From NCBI GenBank assembly GCA_027886175.1, contig JAJNNQ010000024.1:29925001-29989000 (forward strand): DNA of 64,000 bases, given 5' to 3'. This document shows, one piece after another, positions 21,861 to 35,345 of the stretch (the stretch's first letter is position 1; every line of letters begins with the position of its first letter). The notes under the pieces were generated by a model that worked only from the letters and a program-made list of their open reading frames with translations, was not told where the DNA came from and searched no databases. The stretch is from Phylloscopus collybita. Its lineage: Eukaryota > Chordata > Aves > Passeriformes > Phylloscopidae. The translations under genes and the position numbers were made by a program.

Positions 21861-24800
21861 CCACTCTTCTGTCATGAGCTACATGGACAGAAGTCATCTC
21901 ACCAGCATCTTCCTCTTTCCACCTTTCCCCCAGAGCAGCTACAGCACTTTGGACATGAGGTACAGAGAGCCTACACATTCGTTCTGCTGGTCTTTAATGT
22001 TGCACTGTAGTTTTCTTATCACATCTCCCCCTCCACTCAGGCCAGCCTCATGAGCAATCCCACAAGTCTAGCCCACTCTCAACAAATTCTTTGAAGTTTG
22101 CTCCATTCTCATTCTGGGAAATTTTCATGTAAATCTAGAAGAAAATACAGGGATAAGGAGAATTATTCACGTGAAGAAAACTCTGAGACAGTCAAGGCAA
22201 AGATGGTGTGAGACAAGAAGACTGAGGTTCAAAAAGAGAGGAAATTAATTATACGGTGTGTTTGAAAGTCTAAAGCTATTCAGAAAACTGAATGCAACAG
22301 GAAGAATTGAATTCATCCAATAAATGAGAATATGGATGATAGCACATCAGAGACAGGGACAGAGACTCTCTAAGGGGAGAAATTCCTATTTAATGAAACT
22401 TACAAACCATGCAGGTGAAAATTGCAGCTGGTAGAAGTTTTCCTCTCAGAGAAATCATTAAGAATTTAAAGTATACTCTTAAAAGGGAAATTACATAAAC
22501 AAGTATTAGTAAAACCTCGAAAAAATCTAGCCAAAATCATTTCAATAATGACAGTACAGTACAATCCAAACAAAATTGGGAACAGAATGAGAACAGATAA
22601 AATATCAAAACATTCCTTTTACGTTTTTAATTATTTGCCCCCCCACCCCCAACTTCCAAAGACAGCCTTTGCAAATTGTTTTCAACATTTCCAAGAAAAA
22701 TTTAAAAATCTGTTGGAAGTTTCTTTTCTAATATCGGAGGCTTCCCTGCACTGAATTTTCTTTATGGGCTGATTTCAGCTGACCTAGAGAGAAGCACTGG
22801 GAGACTGATGTACCAGTGAATAACGAGACCTGATAATTTTGGTTACCAAACACAGGTCATTAGACATGTATCAATGTAAGTATATGGTGGGTTTTAAGCT
22901 CCGTAGTACTGTACAACTCCATTGTGTATACTCTTCTCCATCAGCTGTTTCCTAAATGTATTATTGGTGTGAATAAGTACAATTTCAGAAACAAGTAACA
23001 ATATGAAAAGAAAGTAATACCACTAAAAGAGGGAATGTAAGGCAATAAAAGACGATGTCAGACAAAAAAAATTCTCCATCTCATAGTTTCTCCTTGAAGT
23101 GCAAGAAACCAAGAGGAGCAGTGCCAAGCCTTTCCATTTACATTTACACTTCGTACTTCTGAGACATGGAAATCCATTCTTTTACATGCCCCCGGCAATT
23201 CCCAAGCATTTGAGCGAGCTGAAAATGAGCCCTAAGGGGAAGGCTCCAGCATCACAGTTATTACACACCCACAGTGACTCCTCCTATCAAATGTGGAGTG
23301 GTGCTGACAGAACTGTTAAGCTGGGTAGGGCTGTCACAATGACATTTTGCAAAGCATTCTTTGCTGCATTTCTTGGTGAGTTTAACACCTTAAGGTGTAA
23401 GATAGTGTTATCATGTCCTCACATGATAAGGCAACGTTACAGTGCACAAGCGAAGGAGATGAAGGAAGGAGTCTGTCATTGTGGATTTTTAGCAGCCAAT
23501 TTTTAGCTTGCCCTGGGCATTTTTGGAGGTAAGCTGTGGAGCACGAGACTTAAGGAATTGGAAACATCATCATAATTATTTATTGGCTTTATATAAAAAT
23601 GTTACTTATCTGTTACTGATCTTCTCTGAACCACTCTGTGTATATTCCTGCTCTGTCTATACAAGCAATACTAACAGAAGTTAGTTGCCTTGATAAGGCT
23701 TGAAAAACACTTAGAACCCCTACTCCTTTTACGTCTCTCCCTCTCACATGTGCAGGAAAGAGGAAAGAAAAAAAAAATGTCCCACCCATCTAGTCGTGGC
23801 AGCAGCTCTGCATGTTCCAAGAATGCACAATATTCTGGAAGAAAGCCATCGTTATCACTTGGGTTGTTGCAGTTGATACCTTGATTGTAGTAGGAGCATG
23901 TTTTTTCTAATTTTCACTATAAATATCTGAATAATTTGAAGTAAAATAACAATCTCTGTGCCGATCTTGCCAGCTCTTAGATCTCTTGAGCTCAGAAACA
24001 AGTCACTGGGCCCTTTGTGGATGGAGAAGACATTACCTGAAAGGCAAATTGCACAAGAAGCTCAAAAATACATGCAGGAAAATCATGCAGAGAAGTACTA
24101 CTCCTGATTCAAGTGAACTCCTTAAAAAGCCTCTAATAAGTCTGTCAACAAATACTGTGTATTGGACAGCAGGCAACTGCAATGGGTCTTTGCCTTTCTT
24201 TCTCTTCCAGGTATTGTAAATAGAACCAAAATGTTCATGTGAAAAGATGAAGAAGACAGCAGATCACGACAGGCTTCTGAGCATTGATTAGGTAAACCTA
24301 GATTTTGGTGCGTTAGGACCTTCAAAGTAGTGCAGTGAGAAACAAAGCAGAAAAATATTCTTTTGTGTACAATGGCAATACTTCTTCTCAGCATTCAATG
24401 GGAAGATGCACTGCTTTTATTTTAAGCAAGTAGTCCAATATAGCTGGTAGAAATGCAGTTTCAGGAAGAAGTGAGATAGATTTTACACATAATAGAGAAC
24501 ACAGATTGTTCTGACCTGTGTGCCCAGTGGTGGCTTCCCAGTGGTTAAAAAGGCCCGTTATGAAGAGGAACAAGCTTACTCTATTTCTCTTTCTGAGAGC
24601 AGGGAGCAGCTGATGTGATTAAGTAGGTGAGTGATAGAACCACTCTTGACTGATCTGAAGAAGTTCTGTGAGAAGAGGTAAAATTGTGGAGCTTTGAACT
24701 AGAAAATACAACAGGCCCTGGAAACAATCCTGCATGAACAATGCTGGCTGGGCATTAGAAGAAACATCACAGGCTTATCTTTCTGGTAAGTACACATAGA

Positions 24801-25784
24801 CCAGTAAAAGGAGGCAAAGTTACCTGGGTCTATTGGCGTATTTGGAAATGTGGGTGTTCTGTGCTTTTTCACACGTGAAAGCATAAAGATGTTCAAAGCT
24901 TCATTCTGTTCAGCAATTTCTACAGCAGAGTGCTTGATGTACAATTGATTTCAGCAAAAGAAAGGTGGTTGTCCTGTTAGTCATCCAGCCTGATGTAAAA
25001 TTAAACAGGAGGGAATTCTTTTTAAACTCAGTAAAATATCTTGATTTGTAAACTAAAGGAGGAATCTGCCACTTTAAGTCACAGGAAAAAGAATTGCAGG
25101 CTCATCCTCTACAATGTTCCTGATGAGAGTGAAAACCAAGTCACTGGTGTGGACCTCTGCTACAGTAACACATTCCAAGAATGAGCTACAATGGAGTCTC
25201 AGACACAAGGCAATGCATCTGGGAGATTGTTACCTTCAGTGAGGGAGCCATGTCAAGGCTCTAGTTCTCTGTGTGTCACATTTATTCCATGTAGGACTAA
25301 CTCACTACTGAAGTGTCTGAGGACCACAGCCATTTTTTAACATTGCCTACAGGGAAATGGTTCAAACAAAATTAGAAGGATGGCTGACTAGTTGAAAATT
25401 CCAAGAAGCTTATTTTCTGCATTTGAAAGTAGATAGGAAAAAATGAAATGGCTGTTTTCATTAGCTATAACCTGATTTATAATCTGGCATAAATGAAACA
25501 TTTCAGCAATAAAGAAAGTCTGGAATTGAAACAATAGAGCTAAATGGTTCCAAAGAAAAGATGAGAAAACACTAACTTTGAAACACTGAAACCGAGAAAA
25601 AGCTAACTGAGAGAGGGCATCTGTGAATGTCCTGGTATCTTTGTAGCACTGAGGTTTATGTCAGGGCAGATACAGAAACTGGCACTGGAGTTATCTAGGT
25701 ATTTAGGTGCTTTATTTGTCAGTATCACTATAATGTACAAGCATTTCCCAAGAGAAGTAGACATGTACTGCCACACTGCAAGAT
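21861..25784. other. Non-coding, no recognised gene
   Basis: Ordinary AT-rich sequence. The longest reading frame here (135 codons ending at 23506) opens on a non-ATG codon and shows no domain or splice context. An excellent acceptor ends at 24210 but leads to a stop after ten codons in the CD86 phase. Confidence 0.45.
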
Positions 25785-25905
25785 AACTAAAGCACAGAGT
25801 TAAGCAATTTGACCAAAGTTGTGGTCAGGAACAGGAAAGTTGTGGAAAAGCAAGGTACAGAATCTGATCTCCTGAGAATCACTCCACTGTCTGATTCACA
25901 AGGCC
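25785..25905 (-). mobile_element. MIR-like SINE remnant, reverse orientation
   Basis: ACTAAAGCACAGAGTTAAGC, then AATTTGACCAAAGTTGTGGT, and further right GTACAGAATCTGATCTCCTG and ACTCCACTGTCTGATTC. This order matches the reverse complement of the MIR core as I remember it (AGGCACAGAGAGGTTAAGYA, TTGCCCAAGGTCAC, ATTCGAACCCAGG). MIR-type elements are ancient in amniotes, and the divergence fits. Confidence 0.5.
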
Positions 25906-26668
25906 ATTCTTCCTTGTTGAGCCAACAGCACAACAGCTGATCTCAGACACTGCAGACCACTTTTCCAACAGGAAATCACCATTCTGGGCTTTGCTTGAAC
26001 TGGGTTTAAAAAGGATGTGCTTGTTTCTGAGTGGCAATTGGATAATAAGCATACTTAGAACCTGGGCAGACTTTGATCTGCAAGGGAAAAAGAGAACAGT
26101 GGAGGAAACAAGTCAAGTCAGAGGCTTGCAAGTAGCAGTTTGACAAACATGGACTAAAGGAAGCATTGGTATATTAGTTTAATTACCCCATATTCTTGTC
26201 AGAAAATGCTTTGCTCTCTAAAGCAAATATCCCTGCTTGTCATTCATCCAAGTGAATACACTTAATCTTTTATTAATTACTTTGTTTCTCAAACCAGCCA
26301 TTGGCATTTCCATGGCTCCTGAATCCTAAAATATTGTACATGTGCAATCAGTACACAGCAGTGTTAATAGATTTTCCATAATAATCTTTTTATAGTTGCT
26401 CACTTCCCAGATACCCAAGGAAATACATCACATCTGCAATACAGTGCAGAGACAGCTAGTGGGCAGTACCAGGAAGCTGGCAGCAGGCAGTAGGGACCAA
26501 CATCCAAACCTGATCAGGAATTTTTGAGTTTTACCATGCTGTGGACCATATAGCAATAGACACATTTCTTTGCAAATTATTTCATGTCTCATTTGCAGGC
26601 CACAGAGAAAAAACTTTCTTGTGTGCTTATCCATGTGACTTATTGATATCTCCAGTAATTCTAGCCTC

Positions 26669-26672
<4 letters not shown>

Positions 26673-26718
<46 letters not shown>

Positions 26719-26730
26719 AACAAAAAAAAA
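26673..26730. repeat. Long poly(A) run (44 A, then interrupted)
   Basis: 44 uninterrupted A residues (26673-26716) followed by GAAAC and nine more A. There is no recognisable retrocopy upstream and no obvious target-site duplication, so it is listed as a simple repeat. Its exact length is prone to sequencing error. Confidence 0.95.
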
Positions 26731-28069
26731 GCCCTCATATTATCATCCCCTCATCTTACTTGGTCATGCCTCATACTCAGAATACCTGCATCAGCACCTT
26801 TTTTTCTGTGCTGGTCTTGCTGACCAGTATGTTTTGACAGCTATTGATAAAAAAGCTGGTTACCACCAGGTGATGATATGTTTGTTACTGACAAGCAGCA
26901 TGGGCTCCCAGGCCCCCACAAGAGGAGTTTTGTATTGCCTTTGAACACAGTGCCTCTTAAAAGTGGTAATGGCTTTTCTGAAGTAACACTGTTTATTAGG
27001 AAGTGCCAGTTCTTTGAAATCAGCCCTGCTGGTGAGAATTAATTGATTGAGTAAATATTAATTATTTCAGTAAAATCTGGGGAAGAAATTATGTGGTTAT
27101 GCTATCTGAATTTAATATTTTCAAAATTAGGCATTCTTTTTCTACTGGAATACCTTTTGGTTTCCAACATTTATGTTTTGAAAGGTTTAAAATATTCAGA
27201 AGTTCAGATGGAAAAAGTGGTTTTCAAAATCGATGTAACAACATTTCAAATCTCCCCTGTTATTTTTCCCTCACAGAATTTTCATTCACTATTTTTGGTA
27301 AGCTTAGGATCTTTGTGACACTTCAGGAGGAAGAGGTACTTCAAAATCAGACCTTCACAGAATCCAAAACTGCTTCAGACTTCTTCTGGGTAAACTGTCT
27401 ACCCAGATACTGCAAATCAGGCACTCTTCTGAAGTGGTCCTTACTGGAACCTTTGCAAACGACTTTGCCTATTTTCTGAACATCTGCTTGTGTTTAGTGT
27501 GGTTCATTTAAAATCACAGACATCTGGCAACATGAATATATTCCATCATGCCCTTTCCTCTAGGCCACTTTGGTACTCTAGGTGTTATTCAGGCTGTCTA
27601 GATCAAAGAAACAACCACTTCATATTTCAATTCCAGGGTCTATAGTACTGTAAGAAAAACCTGGTCTGTCTGTTCAGTACTGTGCTATTTCTAGTTTCAT
27701 TCTTGGTTGATGAGGGCAAGTGAAGAGAAATGTAATCACTTGAAATCATAAATCAAATCTGAACTTGGAGCACTGATGTTTAGTAGAAACATGAACAAAA
27801 CATGCCTAACATTGCTGTTGTCAAGCTCTTTATCCAGAAAATAATTTCTTTGATACTGATGTCATCAGTACCCCAATGTGCGGTGTCCCAGGTGGAGAGT
27901 TGATGCTTAGGGATCAGGGACAAAATCAGAGCCTGCAGGATGGCTAAGATTCCAGCAACAGTGCTGCTGCTTTGTCTAAAGGTGTGTGTTTCAGTATGTG
28001 TGCTCTTACAAAGGTGAGCAGAGTAGAGGTAGAAATATCTTTTCATCCATTAGAACACAAGACTGAGTG

Positions 28070-28120
28070 TGGAGTACCTCACCTTTAAAATGGGAATAAT
28101 AGTAATATTTCATTACCTGC
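28070..28120 (+). mobile_element. Possible MIR/L2-type remnant
   Basis: ACCTCACCTTTAAAATGGGA followed by ATAATAGTAATATTTCATTACCT resembles the 3' part of MIR (CCTCATCTGTAAAATGGGGA, ATAATAGTACCTACCT). Only about 50 bp matches. Confidence 0.35.
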
Positions 28121-29829
28121 GTAGGCATCAGTCTTCCCTTTGGTAAATCACAATACAAAGTAGCCTTCTGGCTATAGGAATGGTTAGCCTGGTAATAAAC
28201 ACACCACTAAAAAATTATTTGGCCCTTTTAAAAATTAAATCCTTGATGTTTTAAAAGCAAGGTCCACAGAGAATGGCACAGCCTCTGCTTTTGCCAGCCC
28301 TTACTTTCTGATTACGTGACTTGACTTTGCACCTCAGCTCCCTGTACATTAGTGTCCCTGATTGTTAGATAAGGTAATGGTCCCCAGAGTTACAAAAACG
28401 CTTTAGCATCCCGAGACAAAAGGAGAGGTACTGTGGAAGCACAAAGAACTGTTTACATGAGTTAAAAAATAACTTCTAACCTTTGATCCTGAAGATCTAT
28501 TTCATGTGTGCACCATATGCTCAAAGGCCTGACAGCTTCAGCTTCACCTTTTTTCTGTGGATGCACTCTTTGACTTCACAGCCCTTATGCTTTTAGCTTG
28601 ATGGCATCCAAGATGTTTCTTAGCAATCATATTTTGCCAGCAACACACATTCTTTACTTCTCAGGATCTGGGAAATTTGTTGCATTCCTCTCTTTTCCAC
28701 ACTGCTCCTTGGAGAAGTTAACCTCTGAAGAAACCTCAGCAAACAAACAGAAATCCCACAAGCATAAGGGATTTGCAGCATGTTGAAAATGCATAGGGGT
28801 GGAAAAACAACTCTGTAGCTGTCAGCTGAACCTGATCCAAACAAGCTGATCAAAGATGATAACTCCACTTTGTTTTGTGCAAAAAGATCTTTGTTTATAC
28901 ATCGGGTGCACAACAAGGGGAAAACATTAGCAACATTGAAGCAGCTGGCCTGAAATGAAAAATGTGATGGCTAGAAGAGAGGAGCAGCAGCCTGCAGAAG
29001 AAATCAAATTTTCAGGGCTTCTGGTGACAAAGGAAATGTTATGGAATGTTTAAGGTTTATTTCAGGGCAGATATTTTTTAACTGATACCTTGCCTCTAAT
29101 ATTTAATTTAGGGAATGTTGTGTGGCGTGAAAGGAGCAGGAATAGAAACAGGCATGGCCATGAACACCTTACTTATATCATGACTATGCTAAAAGAGTTT
29201 TTTTTTTAAAAGAAACTGCTTGCCCAAGCCAAATGGTCACAAAGAGAATGTTAGCATGGGAAAGGTAGGAAACAAGACAGCAGCCTTGCAGTGAAAGTTG
29301 TCAGCTAAGCCACTTGAAAGTGCAAGAGCAGGAAAGGAAAAGGCAGATTCTCTCCCTGCTCTCCTAATATCTGCCTTTCCTGCGCAGCAGTCAACTAGCA
29401 ATCACAACACTCAGTACTGTTTCACTGATGACTTGATCTCACAGCCTAATGCACCCAGGCCTCTTCTCCACCTCTCCTTCCCTGGTTCCAGGCTGCCTAT
29501 GCAGGTGAGAACAGCCACCTTCAGTTGTACTAAAGGTCCACTTAAGAAGGCAGCATTACTGCCCCTGTAGACTGTGACACGTGCTGAGGGAGGGAGTGAA
29601 TGAACAGTCCAAATGTAGTTCAACTGTCTCCCAGGTTCTAAAATCCACCAGTTCTAGTCCTCCCTGAAAGTCAAAACAGTCCTGAGGGAGGCATTGAAAT
29701 GGCAGATTTATCTTATGCTTTTTCCAAAACATTCATGATTTTTCAGACCTCTACCATAACATACCTCAGCTGCCTCATTTCCAAGCTGAACAGCATATTT
29801 AATCTCTGCCTGTATGTAAGTTATTCCAG

Positions 29830-29945
29830 TTCACTGATAATCCTTATTCTTTCATACTTCTTCTAGTTCCAGTATATCCTGTTTTCAGTGGGAAAGACCA
29901 GAGCTGAGGACAGCATTCAGGATGTGGACATGACAGGTTTTTAAT
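29830..29945 (-). mobile_element. Possible eroded CR1 remnant
   Basis: CAGAGCTGAGGACAGCATTC and AGGATGTGGACATGAC follow the pattern of the reverse CR1 block seen at 18540 and 51250 (AGAACTGGATGCAGCACTCC, AGGTGGGG), but with many mismatches. Confidence 0.3.
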
Positions 29946-32900
29946 CTTCACATGGCATCTCCTAGCCTGCCACAGTCAACAAGAAGCTGAAAGGTAAACA
30001 GCTGGTAGCTGAGATGCAAGCAGTTATAATCACTGTAAGTCCTCTTGGACTGCATAAGTACTTCTAAAAACAAAAAGTAAAATAAATAAGCCAACTACCA
30101 TTAAAATAAAAAGAAGAAAAAAGCCAATGCAAATTACAAAATTTTTGCCATCGCCCAAAACAAACCAGCAATAGAAAAAAAAGTTTGAAGAATGTTACTA
30201 ACACCAAGCTACAATGCCAAATGTTGTCTCCTGTCTTACAAGATGATGGATGATGGGTTTGTTTCAAACTCCAAGCAAAATAAATTGGATTCTGGGAAAA
30301 GTTAAAAAATTAATAACTACAATATTTTCTGAGGGCTGAAAGTGCTACTAGAAAAGCAAACAACTCAAAGCAAGTGTAAAGACTAAAAGAGAAGGAAAAC
30401 AGTGAAAGCAGTAAGTGTGACAACTACTCATGGAGGACTATGCAATAATCAACATAAAGAAAAAGACAGAATACTAATATTTTGACTCCAGAACACTTAG
30501 AATAGTTTCAGGAAACCTCAAGGAACAGAGGGATACTTTCAGGCCACTTTTTATAGCTATTTCTCCTGGTTCTGGCAGATTCCCTTTCCCTCCTATCCAG
30601 CCTCTTTAGTCATGGTGATGTTTGTGAATCTGTATAGGAGACAGGACCAAATTAAAAGCATACATACTTTTCATTTTGACTCTTTAAACAGATCTATTCC
30701 CCAACTTCCTGTCCACCTTCACAATCAACCACACATAACAAAGAAGGGTAGAAAAGTGTTTGGATTTGAGGGAGGCAAATAGGAATCCCCTAACCCTGTG
30801 GCTCTGCTAAGAGGATTTGCTTGGAGCCATAGCTTCAGATTCAACCAGGTGATAAATTATATTCATCTAAGTATCTTGTATCTCTTTCTTTTTGATAAAA
30901 ATCCAGAAGTATTGGGGTCAGGTCCCTTTGTTTTATTTCAGCAGTGACTTAGTTATTGAGTTGGCCATCAGAGAGAGGAGTGGCTGTGCCTGTGGAATCA
31001 GTCAGGTAAACTGGCCAGTCGCTGACAGATAATGAGGTAAACAAGATTGTATCAAGATTTGTTACAGACAATTAGACCAAGTCACAGCTGGTAAGGTGGA
31101 AAGGTTTACAAATACCTGGCACTAAAAGCCTATGGAATAAATCAATGCCCAGCAGGACAGGGACTGTTTGTTTGCAGAGTTCCTCATTCTTGTAACTATC
31201 TGCAACTTATCTCTGCAATAATGCATGAGGATATTAGTTCAAGTGAGTTTATTCCTATGTACAAATGAGAGGCAATACATAAACAAGTGTGGTTTTGGAG
31301 CAAAGATCTTTCCAGGAAGCAAAATACTTCCTTAGCTGAGGCATCTTGTCATGGAAACTATTTAGACTGACATAGAAAAAAAAATGTAGTAGGACATATA
31401 GCTCAACATGATTACCTCTTTTTCCCTTGCTCTTCAAACACAATGTCAATATTGACCAAAACATGAGTATTTAAAAGCCAGCCAGAAATTTCTCATCGTC
31501 TATAAAATCTTGAAGACTCACTCTACCCAAGAAGCACATTCTAAAGCATGATAAGTGTGGGAAAGGGTATGACAAAAAGTAGGTACAATACAATAGCAAC
31601 ATTTTAAATTACATTTTATGCTTTAAAAAAGAAACACAATGTACTTTCTAATCTACATTTTAGTTGTCATATCATCCCATTAGCAACTGTGACACAGAAG
31701 ACAAGAGGAGATTAATTATTTCCTTTCTTTAATGAGTAGATTTATTCAGTAATGGCAGAATAGTGCGTGTGACCATTTCACAGGAAAGCAGAGGTGGTTA
31801 ATGAGAGCTTCATTAAGACTGATGATGAAACAATACTGTAATGAAAGCATAAATTCAGGGGCTGGGATATTATAAAGACAGAAGCATTGTGAACATATAG
31901 TTTGACTTCCTCTGTAATAGAGACTTTGAGTAGGATTTGGTATAAATGTCCTAACTACTAAAAAAATCCCAGTTTTTAGTAGAAAGCATTTTGCATGAGT
32001 AATTGTTGGTAATTGTTCTGACAACTATTTGTCAGCAATATTACCAAATTTACTTGATTTCAAGTCTGAATTTGAGTAAATTCAGATTCCAATAAGTGTG
32101 TCTTGCTGGACTAGGTGTCTGGGTGTAAATGTAGGCAAATGCATGTCTCTCCATACCTGAGGAGTTGAGAGCTTACCCATCTCGTTCTCCCTAGCTTGGA
32201 AGACCAAACAGGAAAGGTTATTTACTTTTTTCCTTCTAGTACCAGAATACTGACTTTGACTTTGAAACTGAACTCTATTTACCACTTTGCCCACCACCAT
32301 GTTGGTGCTGAATGGCTGTGATAAACTCACACCTCCATCTTCCTCTTCATAAACCAAACAAATCTGTCTCTTTCAAATTTTCACTGAGGCTTTTTTCCCA
32401 AATCTTTCATCATGCTTATGTCCTTTTTCTTGCTCATCTCCAGTTTTAAGGCCATCTGTCTTAAAGTAAGAATACTTGCACTTGATACAACATTCCATCT
32501 GTTGCCACAGTAGTGCAAATCAGAGGCAGAAGATCCCCAGTTTACAAATTAACACTTTTCTGGGATGCATTGTTTGGGTGAACCTGATGTTCATCTACAT
32601 GTCCATTGAGATGTCCAAATGCTTTCATGGCAGTTGAGGCCTAAACCTTAGTGAATACATACACAAATGTCAGTATGTGTGAATTTCTTATTATCTCATT
32701 TCTCACTCAACATCAGCTAAAGCAGTTAGATTGTTGTGAATGAGTAGAAGTGCAGAGGGAGTACTGATGGCATTTTGTGTGAATCTAAAGAGATATGGAG
32801 AACTACATTCATCTTGTTTTTAAGATTCTTATTCATTCAAATTTTAAGGTCCTGGCTGAAGTTTAGGAGCAAATATTACTACATGCTGAGTCTTTACTGC

Positions 32901-34162
32901 ATAGAGAACCTTCAGAGAACTGTTCATATCTTTTGATGGGGCCTTATACTTTGAGTCAACTCCTGTTATCTGTTATACAGTAAGTATCCTAAAGGATCTG
33001 TTTTATATCACTGCTCACTCCACCAGTTCTTCATTATTAGATAACAATAGGAGACAGTAACTAATTTGTAGAAAGGCAGATCCCTGTGATTTATGTAGAA
33101 CAGTGCACTAGCATTCAGTCTTTAATAGAGTAAAAACTTTGACTTACAAAGATTGTAGAGAAAAACAGCTATTAATTTTCATCATCATCAAGAATAATTA
33201 GCCACGGCAGCAGCTGAACTTAAGATTCATCTCAGTTAATGTTTGTCAAGGCACATAATACCTGATCTGACCAAAATGAAACACAAAACCCACACCCAGC
33301 CAATCTGTCAAAATCTGCTCACATCTGCAATCACATGAAATAGCACTGACTGTTTGAATAAATCACATTTTAAGATTATATTTAGTGTGTGAGCTAATTA
33401 AGGTTCTGTTCTTAGAAGGCTGTTTATTATTGAAAGTGCAAATTCTCTGGGAATGCTACAATTTTGGGGCAGATAGTACGTGCAACTCAAAAATGGAATA
33501 GAAATTACAAGAGAAAGGAGCTGGGAGAGTAACCCAAAAAAGCAAGCATATGTACATATGACTACATATCTGGCTGAAATGCAGCACTTCTGTGATTCAT
33601 TCTCTTGAAAGAAGAGCAGCAGAATAGGAAGGATGGGAGCTAAGGAGCTGTGGGAAACATGAGAGAAGATCAAGAGGATTCCCAAGATTAAATGAGCACT
33701 TACGGTTCAGTTTTCACCTTGAAAATTTTCAGCGTGTACATATAGGTGTGCCAAAGGCCCTTCTAAATATATGAGGGGAAACATTCCTGAAACGTCAAAA
33801 AATCTTCTGGTTTCAATGTATTTCTGTGTTTGTTTTTAGTCCTATAATATAACTTTTGCTTGGGTTGTCTGTGCTGAAGAGATGTTTGGAAACCCCCTCT
33901 GAGGTCAGCTTTGATGGTTTTCCATCCCAACATTTCACTAACTGCAGACTAACACAAAGGGAATAACATTTACAGACCTGCAGACTTAATAATCACTATT
34001 TCCTCAGGCTGATGTGCTGCTTCTGTGCTTCAGCCTAAGGTAAAAAGGACAGGGCAATGTGTGCAAGTTTTTTCTGTAGCTGACCTGAACCAAATGATGG
34101 AAATACAGAGAAGAAATAAAGATGTGAAAATGAAGGAAGAAGTGAGAGAACTAACATCAGAA

Positions 34163-34206
34163 GAAAAAAAAAAAAAAAAGAAAAAAAAAAAAAAAAAGAA
34201 AAAAAA
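34163..34206. repeat. A-rich run with G interruptions
   Basis: Three A blocks separated by single G residues, 44 bp in all. It extends a chance Lys-rich reading frame that should not be taken as a gene. Confidence 0.95.
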
Positions 34207-35071
34207 TTGACCAAAGAAAGATCAGAGAATACAGGAGGAGTGTGATTGAGAAGAGCAGATAGCAGACACTACCAAATTTTGCCTTCAGTTCAGTTATTGT
34301 GCTCATGCTGGAAAGCTTCATCCTCAGTAGCCTGTTTTTTCACATTAGTTGTCTCTTAAGTTATGATCAAACAGATACATTGTTAGCCACAGTGATTCTT
34401 AAATAGTTGTTAAAAGGCTCTGGAGCTGAAATGAGGAGAGCATGTTCTACCTCTTGGACTATTTTTTGAAGTTAGCAGCTTTCTGGTGCAGATATCACCA
34501 CATACATTTTGTCTGGCTCACATCTGGAAAGTTTTCTTTGCAGTCATAAAATGTGGACATGAAACTGTTATTTTATCCATGGCTAGCTCCTGAAGCACAA
34601 GATGACTGTCATGAGGGAAAACAGCCAGCTCACTAAGCTGCCCCAAGTAGGCCAAATGTGACCTGTAGATCAAACCAAAACAGGGACTGGGCAATAAAGA
34701 AAGGAACTGCAATAGTTATAAATAATATCTTTAGCAGAAAATTCCTTGCAGAAGAATTATAACAGAACGGGTTTTAAGAAGAGTGTGCTTGGCTGTGTTT
34801 AATAGAGGGCCAATGTTCTCTGTGTGCTTCTGCTTTGATATTCAGCAAATACCTTGGAGATTTTGTTTTGGTTTTTCATACTCCCCAGGACAGGATATTC
34901 CAGGGTAGGGTTGCTCAACAAATAACTGCTCAAATGATATTGCTTGGGCTGCTTGCATCTGCCAGAGTAACCCTGCCCAACTGCGCAGATCCTTTTAAAA
35001 AATCCGAGGAGAAAGAAGAAACATTTAAGGATAACCAAATAAGAAGTTCCTGTGCCCAAAAAAGGAATATA

Positions 35072-35155
35072 AGAACAAAGAAGATGAAGAGGGAAAGGAA
35101 TAAAGAAAATGTGAGAATAAAGAAGATGAAGGGGGAAAGGAGTGAAGGATATATG
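35072..35155. repeat. Tandem duplication, 42-bp purine-rich unit, two copies
   Basis: AGAACAAAGAAGATGAAGAG at 35072 recurs as AGAATAAAGAAGATGAAGGG at 35114, each followed by GGAAAGGA and an A/T-rich end. The unit is a multiple of three, so it produces a 14-residue Lys/Arg/Glu repeat in a + strand reading frame at 34835-35221. I regard that frame as chance. Confidence 0.8.
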
Positions 35156-35274
35156 AGAATGGCATCACCAGCTACGTCCAGATCTGTACATGAGGAGCAC
35201 AGACCCTCGCCAAGAAAGTAGAACGTTTCAAAATTAGTTTGGAGGTGGTCCTGGAAAATGTACATGCAGAACAA

Positions 35275-35345
35275 TTCTGCAGCAGCAGCAGGGGGGATGG
35301 ACTGGATGTGAACTTATTGGGTCTCTTCCATCTCCAGTTTCTATG
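35275..35345 (+). mobile_element. CR1 3' end scrap
   Basis: GGGGGGATGGACTGGATG, then TCTCTTCCATCTCCAGTTTC and TATGA, fits the last 70 bp of a + strand CR1 (GGGTTGGACTAGATGATC, CCTTCCAAC, TTCTATGA) with moderate divergence. Confidence 0.5.

Noticed and set aside
23099..23506. 135-codon + strand frame
   Set aside because: Starts on a non-ATG codon and has no domain or exon borders.
34835..35221. 128-codon Lys/Arg-rich frame
   Set aside because: Its length comes from purine-rich low-complexity DNA and a 42-bp duplication. No family similarity was seen.
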